64,000 nucleotides of DNA from Cyanophora paradoxa (taxonomy: Eukaryota; Glaucocystophyceae; Cyanophorales; Cyanophoraceae): contig QPMI01000036.1 in NCBI GenBank assembly GCA_004431415.1, positions 10,001 to 74,000 on the forward strand. The letters are read 5' to 3'. A model generated the notes under the pieces. It worked only from the letters and a program-made list of their open reading frames with translations, had not been told where the DNA came from and searched no databases. Below, piece after piece: positions 21,809 to 32,323 of this stretch. The position numbers were made by a program, and so were the translations under genes. How positions within the stretch are numbered: the first letter of the stretch is position 1; each line of letters begins with the position of its first letter.

Positions 21809-22215
21809 ATGCCGCAGGTGCCGCGGGTTGGCGTCGCCGTGCTGGTGGTTCGGCGCGGGCCCGGAGGAGAAGCGGAAGTCCTCGTCGGGCAGCGCATCAA
21901 CTCGCATGGCCACGGAACGTGCGTGTACTCGTAATCGAAATCATTGAATACTAGTCGATAACCGTGCAGCCGCTGAGCTGCCCTTCGCTTCGAATTCGAC
22001 GAGTTAGCACGAGCCCCTGATGCATCAGTCCTAGAGACTAGAGTCACGGCTTTCAATGGCATTGTGGGCAATATTAACCGCGCGCTCAGCTTTCAGCTTC
22101 CCGGAGGGTACCTCGAGTTTGGGGAAGACTTTGAAGCTTGCGCGCGACGGGAGGTCGCGGAAGAAACCGGGATGACTTCACTGGGCCCTGTTTCGTTTGT
22201 TCACGTCACTAACAA
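21809..22215 (+). CDS. Nudix hydrolase (NUDT15/plant NUDT1-like), 3' part not found
   Basis: Nudix enzymes hydrolyse nucleoside diphosphates linked to another group; the closest look is to the NUDT15/MutT-type dNTP pyrophosphatases. Start ATG 21809 (MPQVPRVGVAVLVVRR), exon to 21918, intron 21919-22089, exon 22090-22215. The Nudix box GX5EX7REUXEEXGU is complete: GGYLEFGEDFE, then ACARREVAEETGM. The exon ends with a GTACGT donor after VTNK, but I could not find the remaining half of the fold (the strand with H/Y-V-T-I-F and the E-P-E-K-C-E-W region) in the next 700 bp, which is AT-richer and full of stops. Either a long intron leads to exons I failed to see, or the gene is truncated. Confidence 0.75.
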
Positions 22216-22923
22216 GTACGTGACGTAGTGCTAGCTAAGTAGGCCCTTTTTTTATAGACGGGGCAATCAAAGACGTCCTGTTTTCTAGTTGATCTAAAAT
22301 GCAACGGGAGATGGGGGTTTGATCTAGTTGGTTCATAATAATCCATAATGGCATATCGTCAATCCATCGGGTCGCGATCGCTAACTAGCATTTGGACACG
22401 AATTCAAACTAGGCCTAACTAGGCCTCGCAGCTTGATGTTGGCGGAAGGCCAGCACACGATAACGATCTTCGTGCGCCCCCCTTCCCCCCTCCCATCTCC
22501 AATGATGTTCAAGATTTCCGTGAACTGGCCAATGCACATGCAGCTACCAAGATTTTCCGTGACGTTCAAGATTTTCGACCTGAGGCTGACTGCGGACGTG
22601 CATGCAGATGCGTGCAGAGCACAATCCGGGGAATGAACCAAGAGTGCTCGAGCCCCACAAATGCAGTGGCTGGCAATGGCTGTCGTGGAGCTCCATCCGA
22701 CGGCTCCAGCCCCTCTTTTTGCCCCTCCAGCTTCTAGTCAACTCTGGTTACGAGCCTGAATAGCACATTCTCCCCTCCCCTCCCCTCCCCCCCCCCCCCT
22801 CCCCCTCCCCCTCCCCCTCATCCCCACTCTTCTCCGCCCTTCCCTGCCGCATCTGTACGTGTTTCGCGATCTTCCATTCAACCCTATTGACAAAAAAATT
22901 ATGAATTACGAGCTGGTGACCTT
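22216..22923. other. convergent intergenic region between Nudix and MPP alpha genes
   Basis: About 700 bp, lower GC than its surroundings. It contains a minus-strand fragment of the dispersed element (22388-22410, reading GAATTCGTGTCCAAATGCT on the minus strand), an imperfect direct repeat around GATTTTCCGTGA and GATTTCCGTGA (22512-22580), and a CCCCTCCCC tract at 22768-22818. No gene supported. Confidence 0.6.
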
Positions 22924-24897
22924 TCACTTGAGCTTGAGATCGGCCGCAGACGGCACTGCCTGTGCGTCTCCAACCACGGAGATGGTGGGGTTAGACTTGA
23001 GGAAACGCTGGGCGACGCGCTGAAGGTCTGCTGGCGAAACGGCGTCGATCTGTGGGGGTGTGAATCAAACGATCGCATGTGGCACAATCACGGGGCTACC
23101 GCGCGAACCTGAGCACAGAGCTCCTCGGGCGTGAAACGCTTGCCGTAGATCAGAAGCTGGCGTCCAACATCGTCCGCAAGGATGGACCTAATTGGGGGTG
23201 TCAGGGGCAGCGTCCCAAGCGCTGAAAGCACCGTGGTAGCACACCGTGACTCGAGGTTCATGAGGAGCGAGGTCTTGGTCTGCGCCTTGGCACGGGCAGC
23301 CTCCTGCTGGGTGGGAGCAACCGAAGCCATCGCCTTCATAGCATCGGCAAGAACCTGCACGGGCAAGTGCTTGAACAGATGTGCATCTCGATTCCGGGGC
23401 AGAAAACCTACCTCCGAAAGCTCCTTAGCGCGGTCCGACTCCGCTGAGCCCACGACGCCGAAGAGGCCAGAGTCGGCATACATCACATTGAACGCGGTGG
23501 CAGACTGAACCTGCAGTAAGGGCGTCAGCTCGAACAGATCCCAGCAGGACACGGGTGGTTCGACGTCACCCATGCATGCTTGTTGAGAACACCCTGATAG
23601 AGCCGTGTATACATACCTGCATACAGAGTTGAGAAGGGGGAGAGCACAGTCATTCACTTCGTTTCGCACCCTTGCCAGGGCCGCCAGCGGAGAATGAATT
23701 GCCTCCGCCCATCATCATGTGAAGGACAACAGATGCCGCAAGATCCTTGTCATGGTGGCTGATGCCTGCCCACAGCAGAGCATCAAACACGAGCAGCCCA
23801 ATTCGACGAAAACTCCTCGCTCGACGCACCCTCGAACGCCAGGGCGACATGAGTGAGAGGGCTGGCGAGCTGCACGCGAGACTCGCCGCCAAAGTACTGC
23901 AAGAACGCTCACTGCTCGTTCACACATACAGACCACCCGGACGGGGGGGAAAGCACCTTGGAAGGAGCCCGCGTGACAGGAGCGCCTGCGGAAGACATCG
24001 TGCCGAATGCCATCTCCGCCATCTCAACGAGCTCCTCGTGCTCAACGCCCGCAGCCGCAAGGACCATGCGAGTGGGCTGTGTGCGGATGTGTCACTTGAA
24101 AAGAAAAGAAACGCACAGGGAATCATGGCATATTCACCTGGAAGAAGGTCTCGCAGAACGAAGCAAGATCGTCGGCGGAGATCTTCTCGAGGTTGTGCTC
24201 CGGGCAGATGGTGGGCAGCCCCAGCCCAGTGCGACGGTACGCCTCGGCGTGTGCGCCGTCGAGGACGAGCGTCTGCACAGCTGTTAACCGCGAGCGCCCT
24301 TTCATTGGGGCCATTGACCTCACCTGGATGTTCGTGCTCGCAAGCTGCTGGTGCGCGGCGGCGAGCGCTCCACGAGCAGCCTTCAACTCCTGTGCCTTGA
24401 AGTGCCGGTTCTTTGCCTGTGCGGAGAGGAGCTCCACAAAGTATGGCAGCTTCGAGCGCAGAAATTCCGCCGAGTACACGATCTGCTCCCGAGAAGCCGA
24501 GCCGAGGAGGGCGCCGCCAAGGTGCTCGACCTCGCGAACGGTGCGGAATGCGGTGCGGTCCGCCATCGACTGCACGCTTCCCTCAGCAAAACGCGCGGGA
24601 GGCAGGATCGGGGTGATACCTTGAACGCGAGCTGCTCCAGGAAGTGGGACACGCCGTTGTTCGCGGGGGTCTCGTACCGGCTTCCGGCATCGACATAGAG
24701 AGACAGAGTGGTGATCTGGCCGTAGTTCTCGACTGACGCGACGCGCAGCCCATTGGACAGGCGCGAGACCTAGAGCTCATGTCATGGGCGCGTCGGGATC
24801 CGCCCTTACGGGGGCCTCAGACCTTCGCCTGCGGCGCCGGCAGCTTTTCAACAGCGGAGTAATCGATGTGGCCAGTGCCCGGAAGCGGCTCGGTCAT
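22924..24897 (-). CDS. PMPCA: mitochondrial processing peptidase alpha subunit
   Basis: MPP alpha recognises presequences and pairs with the zinc-bearing beta subunit in the mitochondrial matrix. Roughly nine exons run from the ATG at 24897 (MTEPLPGTGHIDYS) to the stop at 22924. Visible landmarks: VSRLSNGLRVAS, ETPANNGVSHFLEQLAFK where the beta-subunit HXXEH zinc motif is degenerate (SHFLEQL), MADRTAFRTVREVEHLGG, FLRSKLPYFVELLS, PEHNLEKISADDLASF, and the alpha-specific glycine-rich loop GGGNSFSAGGPGKG followed by TRLYQGVLNKHAW, then LMNLESR and VSPADLQRVAQRFLKSNPT. The degenerate zinc motif with the intact glycine loop identifies alpha rather than beta. The frame is open upstream of the ATG (RFIDSSTPPSRP), so a further 5' exon with the presequence probably exists. 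Confidence 0.92.
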
Positions 24898-26111
24898 AGG
24901 CCGGCTGGGAGGGGTTGAGGAGTCGATGAAACGGTGAGGCGAGCGGGCAGGGACGAGAGGCTAGCACGCACTCGCCGAGAGCCGCCGACACGGCATACTT
25001 GCGCTGCGAGATTCCCTGCGCCGATGGAGGAGGGGCCAGGAGTCAGCGATTGCGTGCGCGGGTCGGCGTCGGGCGGCGGCCCGTCCAGGGCGTCGCAGAG
25101 CTATCCCATAGACTGCAAAGAAGCATTCGCGCGCCAGGAATCCGCGCGGCCGTCATGGCGGTCGGGCGCGGATCCGCGTGCCCTGTGCGGCCGAACACAT
25201 TGGAGGGGCGCATTCGCACCCGGAGGACGCGGGCCCGCGGAACCACAGCGCGGAGCATCTTCCTGGCGATGAACGGGGGCGAACTGCGAGGAGGGGGTAC
25301 CGACAAACACCGGTCTCTCCTTCTCTAGCAGCTGGCACGCCTGCAGATCAATACTCAAACCCACATATCTGCTGCCTTGCTGCCCAACTTTGCTGCCCAG
25401 GCTCACCCACCTCGTGAAGCCGGCTGGAGTCGGTTCGATGCTCGGCCCCGGGGCCGCTCGTCTCACGAGGCATCGTCTGCGCGTGAGAGTAGAGCCGTAC
25501 TCCTCGGCGCGACACCAGCACAACCGGGACGCCGTCACACCGACCGGTTCGCGCTCTCCCTCGCGGCGAGCGGCGAGAGGCCCTTGCTTTCGAGCGCCTG
25601 TTGTTGCCGCACCTTCTTTTGCACAGCGTGTACTGATGATAATCCTCTCTGTCAGGGGACACCGCCGCCGTCGGACGGCGTGGAAATGGCTGCGGGGCGC
25701 CTCCGTCGTGCAGAGTGCAGCGGGATGCCCCGCAGAGTGTAATAGAGGAGCTCGAGAGGAGCTTGAGAGATCTCGGCGGTGATTGCCTCGCTCCCGCCCG
25801 CGTGCTGCCTCTTGACCTGCCAGGGGTCTCGCAGCCAGCAAGCCGGACGACCCAGCGCGGAACCCCTCCATCGTTATAACTCCTGCGGCAAGATCATCTA
25901 GGTGCGCCCCTGCTGCCTCTCATGCTACTGCCTGTTACTGCCCCTCCCCTCCCGCCCCACCCCCTCCCCCACCCCTCCCCCTCCCCCTGCCCCCCCCCCC
26001 CCCCCCCCCCCCCTTCCCATGCGTCGAGCTGCAGGGGCGTTCAGTCTCTGAGTGGTGCTGCGCAGAACTGCCGACTTCGGGGACTCTATCCTGGTGAGAG
26101 GTGGCCTTTGC
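24898..26111. other. region without a confident gene, possibly 5' exons of MPP alpha
   Basis: 1.2 kb GC-rich DNA. A 256-codon open frame on the minus strand (25871-25101) has no recognisable domain and biased composition (R, A, G). The minus-strand sequence just upstream of the MPP alpha ATG continues its frame, so the mitochondrial presequence exon may lie here. A C tract with CCCCTCCCC units occupies 25938-26013. Confidence 0.5.
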
Positions 26112-26915
26112 ATGACGCCTGAAGGCCGCTATGTTTTGGATCTGCTCCAGAGGGTGCCTGTCCTTGTTGACAGTGAGCACTTCTGCCTGCTGTTTTCTGT
26201 TCGTCTGCTGACGTGTTGCAGAGCTGAAGCGCGAGGCTTTTGGGGACTGCACCCAAATAGTCCAAGAAGCAAGTTTGCACTCAGTGCTTGAGATGTACAG
26301 TATGGTTAGCGAAATCGAGCACAGTGTTCACAGACAGGTGGCTTTGCTTGCGTGGTTTTTCTTTTCTATCTGTCCTCAAGGTGCCGGCCTCGCAGGTTTT
26401 GAAAGTGCAGCCCAGCGCCTTGCCCCCTTTAGTCATGGTGCCACCTCGGCAGCACAAGACGGTTCTCTCTTACCTGCGAATGCTCCTGTTCATGCTCCCC
26501 ATGTATGTAAGACGAATGACAGGTGCTTACATCGGCGCTCCTTTATCTAGCCATCACTTGCTGATTCTTCTCAGATCTCTTTCGGCCGGAGTTCATTGAC
26601 AGGCTGCCAGCACGGGACTGGGCGACAGTCTGTGATCCACTGGAGCTGGAGCGTCTGATAGCGCTCGTGGAAAGGTTGCGCCTGTACATACGCAGCTGTC
26701 CGCGCGACCGGGAGCGGGACACACACGAGGTTGAGGGAGACACGTTGCTCTCATTTCAGCGATTGTCGCTTGCACAGCCCGCAGCATCTAGTTCGGCGCC
26801 AGTCCAACGAGCAAGCATGTTCTGTCCCCCTTCATCCCTTCTTCCCTCCCATGCTGTTGGAGGAAGTCCGCCTCCACGATTTGGCAGCAGCACTGCCACA
26901 TTGCGGTTGTCTTGA
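26112..26915 (+). CDS. hypothetical protein, about 203 residues
   Basis: Four exons close exactly at 612 nt: 26112-26172, 26222-26337, 26381-26502 and 26603-26915. The texture looks coding: MTPEGRYVLDLLQRVPVLVD, KREAFGDCTQIVQEAS, SVLEMYSMVSEIEHSVHRQ, HKTVLSYLRMLLFMLPM, DPLELERLIALVERLRLYI, and a low-complexity S/P-rich C-terminus. The open frame extends upstream of the chosen ATG so the N-terminus is not certain. I do not recognise the family. Confidence 0.6.
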
Positions 26916-27203
26916 TTGATCTTTCTGGCTGCTGTTGGTCTTGGTCGATGTATGTTCAGCGTAGATACGTGATGTACGCTATCGGCTAGCTAGCTGCGTC
27001 TGTGACCTACGCCTGTGAAGGTGAGGCTCTCGAGCTCGCCGTTTTTTTTGCCGGCCCGTCCATCACATCCCCGCCCCCCCGCCCCCCCCCCCCCCCCCCC
27101 CTCCCCCTCTTCCCCAAGAGCCCGACCCTAAATCCAAATCGAAGCCCGAGGCTCAGCTGCAGCTGAGAGCGCTAGCCCAAATGAAAAGCCCGAGTCTGAA
27201 TTG

Positions 27204-27285
27204 AATAATCAGAGAAAGAACGGTCCCCAGAGTCGCTGGGGCAGGCTGCTGATGATGCGCTGTCGGCTGCGCATGCAGGGAATTG
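27204..27285. repeat. 82 bp copy of a segment of the membrane-protein gene (33303-33384)
   Basis: Identical over 82 bp to 33303-33384, which in its own gene spans an intron acceptor and the beginning of an exon. Boundaries are sharp: flanks differ at once on both sides. See the finding on patchwork insertion. Confidence 0.9.
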
Positions 27286-27422
27286 GATCTAGAGTTGCGA
27301 TTACGATCGGAATCAGAGTACTAGTATGCCAGCGCTACAGTACTAGTAACAAAAGTGGACAAGACTTCGAGTGCACCTATTTGCACATCGAGCTAGGGGC
27401 GCAGATCAGCTAGAGTGACTCG

Positions 27423-27762
27423 GCGAGGTAGCCCCACAAAAACTGGAGATGAGGGCAAGCAGATCCTCGGGAAGGCTCAGAAGCTTCTTGTCCGATTTGA
27501 GAGCGATGCGCACTGGCCTCCGGCCCACCTCCGTCGCATTCAAGGAGCCGGACCGCGGTGCTCGCCCCCAGGAACTGCTGGACAGGATGCTGCTCGCGCT
27601 GCTCTCAGACAAAGGGCGACCCATAGGACCGCCGCCGCTGGAACGGCACGCGGGGCCAGCAAGGCTGCGGGGCCCTCCTGGAGCGCTGCTGGGCCCAGCA
27701 GGAGCGTTGATGGACCCCCCGGAGCGCTGCTGGGACCAGTTGAAGCGCTCATGGGCCCTCCT
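27423..27762. repeat. 340 bp copy of an F-box gene segment (37410-37750)
   Basis: Nearly identical (a handful of substitutions and a 1 bp indel) to 37410-37750, which encodes the F-box start and the preceding low-complexity part of the protein at 37102-37893. On the minus strand the same codons are readable (KSDKKLLSLPEDLLALI). The copy ends inside the last codons of the RPP21 gene. It is a gene fragment, not a gene. Confidence 0.92.
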
Positions 27763-28307
27763 CTAGCGCTTTTGGCGGTTTTCTCCTAACGATGCAGCGC
27801 TTGTGTGAGCGGCACTCATTACAGGTTACGACGAGGACTGTCTCCGAGCGCGCTGGTGCTCGCGCGTCAGCAGTAATCAAACGAATGTAGGACGGATGCT
27901 CACGATGCACGCGAACGGTGCTGGATGCTCCTGCGACAAGCGGGCTGTTGCAGCGTTTACACACCGTGAGCTTGATACTGGCGTCCCTGCGCAGCGATCA
28001 ATGGCCCCCGGGCTCATCGAGCGGTATCCGCGCACAACCGAATGAGGGCCTTTGTGCCGATCTTGCGCATCGTCGCCGCGTAGAAGCGCGCAAGCGCAGG
28101 GTTATGCGGCATGGTGTGGAACGCGGCCTGGTAGAGGTAGCTCATTCGCTGGAGCGCGTCTCCAACCTTCTCCTGCTTCTCCCGGACCTGCTTCGACGGG
28201 CGCTTCCCGTGCGCGGGCTGCTGCTGCTGCTGTTGCGGCGGCGGCGGCGCTGGTTGCGACGGTGCAGGCTTCACGGCGGACGCCTGCGCCGGCCCGGTCT
28301 CGTCCAT
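27749..28307 (-). CDS. RPP21: ribonuclease P protein subunit Rpp21/Rpr2
   Basis: Rpp21 (yeast Rpr2, archaeal Rpp21) is a zinc-ribbon subunit of RNase P that helps process the 5' ends of tRNA precursors in the nucleus. Two exons, 28307-28036 and 27986-27749, close at 510 nt or 169 residues, joined by a GTGCGC intron of 49 nt. Landmarks: RMSYLYQAAF, NPALARFYAATMRKIG, the zinc ribbon CKRCNSPLVAG and VVTCNECRSHKR (two C-x2-C pairs), as in the family. The N-terminal 40 residues are Pro/Gln-rich. The last residues and the stop codon (EEGP and TGA) lie within the inserted F-box fragment, so the native C-terminus has been replaced. Divergent from the GT77 gene with only 98 bp between starts. Confidence 0.93.
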
Positions 28308-28405
28308 AACCTCCGCCTGTCTCAGGCTGCTCAGCCAGGCTACCGGACTGTCTCAGTCTCTGTCAGTCTGAGGCACAAGGGTACAAGCAGACGCGGCGCC
28401 CGAAC
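28308..28405. promoter_or_regulatory. very short bidirectional promoter, RPP21 / GT77 gene
   Basis: 98 bp between divergent start codons, with the direct repeat CTGTCTCAG (28317-28325 and 28346-28354) followed by TCTCTGTCAGTCTG. No TATA box. Function inferred from position. Confidence 0.4.
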
Positions 28406-30848
28406 ATGAGCCGCGAGAGGCTCTACTTCGGCATCGCATGCCTCGTCGTGGCGTGCATCTTCCTGGCTGGAGCGGCCCCCACGCAGGCCGCCGCTGTCAA
28501 TCCATGGGTCGTGCGTCCGGCGACTCTCGCGCCGCCTGAGGCCCCTATCCTATACGCAGCCGCGTTCGAGCACTAGCGCGCAGGACAAGTACGAGGACTG
28601 GTACCAGAACGGGACTCTGTGGTGCTCCCCGCGGACGCCGGTGTGCATCGACAAGCTGCCGAACATATCGAGTCCCTCGTTCCGGGCTAGGGTCCGCAAG
28701 CGCATCGAGATGCGGCTGCATCCGCGCTTCAACCCGTACAAGTTCGACGGCGCCTACCTCGCCGAACTCTCCGACAAGCTCAGCGCCGTGTGCGACAACC
28801 GGTCCCGCCTCATCATCTCGTACGCCGGTAAGCGGATCTATCCCGCGCGCTCTTATTGTATTGCCAACCGATCGCGCAGACGCCGCGTACGCCCCGATGC
28901 TCCACAACTTCCTGCTGTCGGCGCAGAGAGCGGGGGTGCTGAACGTCACGTTCGTCTTCGCGATGGACGACTACATCGACCGCCTCATGGACCAGTTCGG
29001 CGTGCCGCACATGCTGCTGCCGGAGGTGGCCCGCACGAAGGGCGGCCTCGGAAAGTACCTCTTCATGTTCAACACCCTCATGCTTGGCTACTCTGTCTTT
29101 CTCATCGAGCCTGACGTGTACGTCGGCTCGAACCCCTTCGAGCACCTCCGCTGGCAGTGCGACCTCTCCTTCCAGTCCGAGGTGCGCCACCCCGTGCCCC
29201 CGAAATGCGGGGGGCGGCTGGTGGAGCGGGGTTCGGCAGGGGTACTTCTGGAAGGACGTGTCGAAGGAACACGTGAATATCGGGGACTTCTTCGCCCGCT
29301 CGAGCGTTCGGACTGTCTCCATGTGCGGCCGGGGCCCCCGCTGCAGTCTCGCAGCGCTCGCTCAGCCGTGCCCAGGTTTGGGGAGATGATCGAGCAGTTC
29401 CGCTGGGACGCCTGGGACCAGCAGGCCAGCCCAACCCCCCCCCCCCCCCCCCCCCCCCACCCCCCACCCCCCCCACCCCTCCCCCGTCCCTCGCCCCTCC
29501 CCTCTCCTTCCCCCCCCCTTACCCCCCTCCCCTGCCCTTCCCCCCCCCCCCCCACGCCCCATTCAGCCCTCGAACTGGCACACGCAGCTCTTCAACCACA
29601 TCCTGAAGAACAACTGGCTCCGCATGAACCTCACTCTCTGCGCTCTCGATATGCACAGTTTGCCCCGCCCTGCCCGCCCCAGCCCCGTTTCTGCTGATCT
29701 GGGACCGCCTTGTCGCAGTGTATATGAAGTAATCACCGTCCCTCCAGCGCCCGTCTGCACTTCTTCGGACGCTAACGATGGTCTTAGCGGTGGCCTGTAC
29801 TTCTGGCTGCCGCACCTGCGCGCACGCTCGACTCCGATCGTGACAGTGCACAACTCGTTTGTCGAGCCGTCGTACAAGGCGCGGGCGCCGCCGCGCGCAC
29901 CGCCGCACACCTCACGCGCCGCAGATTCACATGTTCCACCGGGGCGACCTGTGGCTCGTGCAGGACGACGACGCCTTCTGGGGCGGCCGCAAGTACCTCA
30001 CCTTCTCCACCGGCGCGCCCCTCCGCCCGCCCGCCCCGCCCCGCCCCGCCCCGCCTCACGCCCCGCAGACATGGAGAAGCCGATCGAGCAGCACTTCCAC
30101 GTGGGCCCTAGCCCTGCCCCCTCCTCGCCGCCCGCTCGAGACGGGGCCGCGCAGGCGCTGCGGATGGCGGCGCTACTGGCGCACGGCCTCAACCGAACCC
30201 TCGTCCTGCCCAGGGTGCAGTGCCGGGGCCACCCCGCCTGGGACCTCTTCCAGATCCGCGAGCTCCTCTACTGCCACGTCGACCACTGGGCCGACGTGGC
30301 GCGCCTGCAAAGCCACATGGACACCCGGCCCCCGAACGTCGACGAAAACGCCGCGCTGCGCGCGCGCTTCCTTACGCCGGAGGGTGCGGGGGCGGGCCGG
30401 GCCGGGACGGGGCAGGGCGCGGGGCGGTGACGGGGCGCGCAGTGATGCCGAAGTACGACGTCGTGCTGGACACGGACCTCGCGTACAGGGACCTTGTGGC
30501 GGACCTAGGGCGGGCCCCCTTCACCGGCTCCGCCAACCTCCGCTTCGACGGTGACATCACCACCGCCTATGACTTCAAGAGCGTCCCCGTGCAGGCGCTT
30601 CTCCCCCCACCCCCCCTCCCCGGCGCGCCCCGCGCCCCCTCACGGCCCTGCAGCTCGCGCGCTGGATGTCCGAGGAGGTCATTCGCTGCGTAGGGATGCG
30701 TTCCTGGGAGAAGGACGTCGGCGAAGCCGGCGGCACCTGGTCCGTGCCCCCCGACTGTGGCCTCTCGAAGGTGAAGCCCGCGCACCTTCTCCGGTCCAGC
30801 CGCCTGTCGTGTCGACGTCTGACACACAAGCAGTGGAACTGGTGGTAG
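28406..30848 (+). CDS. GT77-family glycosyltransferase (XEG113/RRA-like nucleotide-diphospho-sugar transferase)
   Basis: Type II Golgi membrane enzyme by layout: short cytosolic start, membrane anchor LYFGIACLVVACIFLAG, then a lumenal catalytic part. Exons read DKYEDWYQNGTLWCSP, APMLHNFLLSAQRAGVLNVT, FVFAMDDYIDRLMDQFG, GYSVFLIEPDVYVGSNPFEH (DVYV is the likely metal/nucleotide site, LSDVDVVW-like in relatives), GYFWKDVSKEHVNIGDF, NWHTQLFNHILKNNWLRMN, PIVTVHNSFVE, FHRGDLWLVQDDDAFWGGRK, QALRMAALLAHGLNRTLVLP, and a C-terminal region MPKYDVVLDTDLAYRD. The combination VTVHNSF, then LNRTLVLP is that of plant extensin arabinosyltransferases of family GT77. Introns are short and C-rich; one near 29.43-29.57 kb is almost pure C. 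The donor of that intron is not a clear GT. Substrate is inferred, not shown. Confidence 0.8.
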
Positions 30849-32323
30849 GAGCATTGGTGGTGGTGACAGACATAGAGGCGCACTCCGCGCCCGTTCGCCC
30901 GTTGCGCGATATCGATGGAATATTCGAGTATCTGTGATGATTTAGCTATCTTTTTAGCTATAGGCCGCAGGACAGGCAGGAGATCGTCTAGATCAGGTGA
31001 AGACTCCGAGAAATTCAGCGGTTACAGCTGACTCAGTGATCGCGATCGATCCTGGCGAATATTAATGTCCAGTAGCGAAGAAAGTCCGACGGTCTAGATG
31101 CCATGATCATAATGCCATGATGCCATGATCATAATGCCATGATGCCATGATGGTTGCCCATGGCCACATTCAGTGACTGTGCCATTGTGCCCACCATGGC
31201 CACGCGTACGTCCGTATACGTATACGTGGCCATGCATGGGCGGTACCGTATACGTAGTACCGGTCACCGTGGCACCGCCGGGCGGGGTGGCCAACTTGGC
31301 AATTGCAATTGCATGCGCAATTGCAACTGTTGAACGTTGCCAGTTGACATTAATAAAGTCATGATCATCGGATTCCGGATATCGATAGTCGGCGGTTACG
31401 AACCTCGGAAGTTTATGGCCCGGCCATGGGCCGGGACTCCCGGGACTCCGGGCCGGGCCCGGGGAGTCTCATGATCAGCCCCACGGTCACCGTGGCACCG
31501 GCCCGGCCGGTCACCGGGTACCGGTACTCAGTGACTCTATTGGTCAGACTCAAGATTTGAGACGTGTACGCGGGCCCCGGGCGGGGCGCCGCCCCCCCGG
31601 CCCGGCGGGCCGGCCCCCAAGCCGCACGAGGGACCGTCACGGCGTCGACGTCGACGTCGGACGTCGACGGGCCGCGGGACCGGATCTTCTCCGGACTCGG
31701 ACCGTCGGACCGTCGGACTCGCGATCGAGACCCGAAGTTCCGAAAAAGTTCTAAAATTTTCGACCATGGCCATGGCCACCGCGCGCACACTGCACGGCGC
31801 TGACCTTGCAATTTCGGCGCCGGCCGGCCGCCGCCGCGGGCGGCCCGCGGGGCCGCCGGGCCGCAGGCCGGACGTCGACTCCGGGACCCGGTGACCCGAC
31901 CGTCGGACGTTGCGTCTGCCCCATGGCCAGACCGTCGACGTCAAGGCGTCGGACATTTCCAAGTTGCGTCTGCGTTTTTTTCTAGATCTCAGAGTCTATA
32001 CCATAGCTAGATCTAGACTCTGTGATTCACATTACATTTCATAGTAGACTCATGATCATGATCATGATCAAGTTTCTAGACTCATGATCAGTGACTGATC
32101 ACATGAAAGTTCGGCATGATTTACATATGCATGTGCATGACGCAGTGCAGAGCGGGTGATCATTACCGCATGATCATGAATTCGCAGTACCTGTGCAGGA
32201 AGTCTAATTATGGATGTATACACTGACATGCACATGCATATGCATACTATGATGATATGGGCCCTACTAGCCTAGTAGGGCTAATACGCAAAGCCTTGCC
32301 ATGGGGCTGTGCATGCATCATAC
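30849..32323. other. palindrome-rich gene-free island
   Basis: 1.5 kb between two convergently ending genes with no supported ORF. 31100-31155 is a short tandem repeat of ATGCCATGATCAT type; 31180-31960 is packed with 6-8 bp palindromes (GTATAC, GGTACC, GTCGAC, CCATGG, GGCCGGCC, TGATCA, GCAATTGC); 32049-32072 is a CATGAT trinucleotide-paired run. Near-copies of GGTCACCGTGGCACCG occur at 31262 and 31490. Composition changes from GC-rich to AT-rich at about 31970. Confidence 0.7.

Noticed and set aside
25101-25871. 256-codon minus-strand ORF as a gene
   Set aside because: No domain, Arg/Ala-biased, no clear splice-consistent partner; plus-strand frames over the same DNA are equally long.
31100-31155. 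ATGCCATGATCAT repeats as a CRISPR array
   Set aside because: Units are contiguous without unique spacers and the DNA is eukaryotic nuclear.
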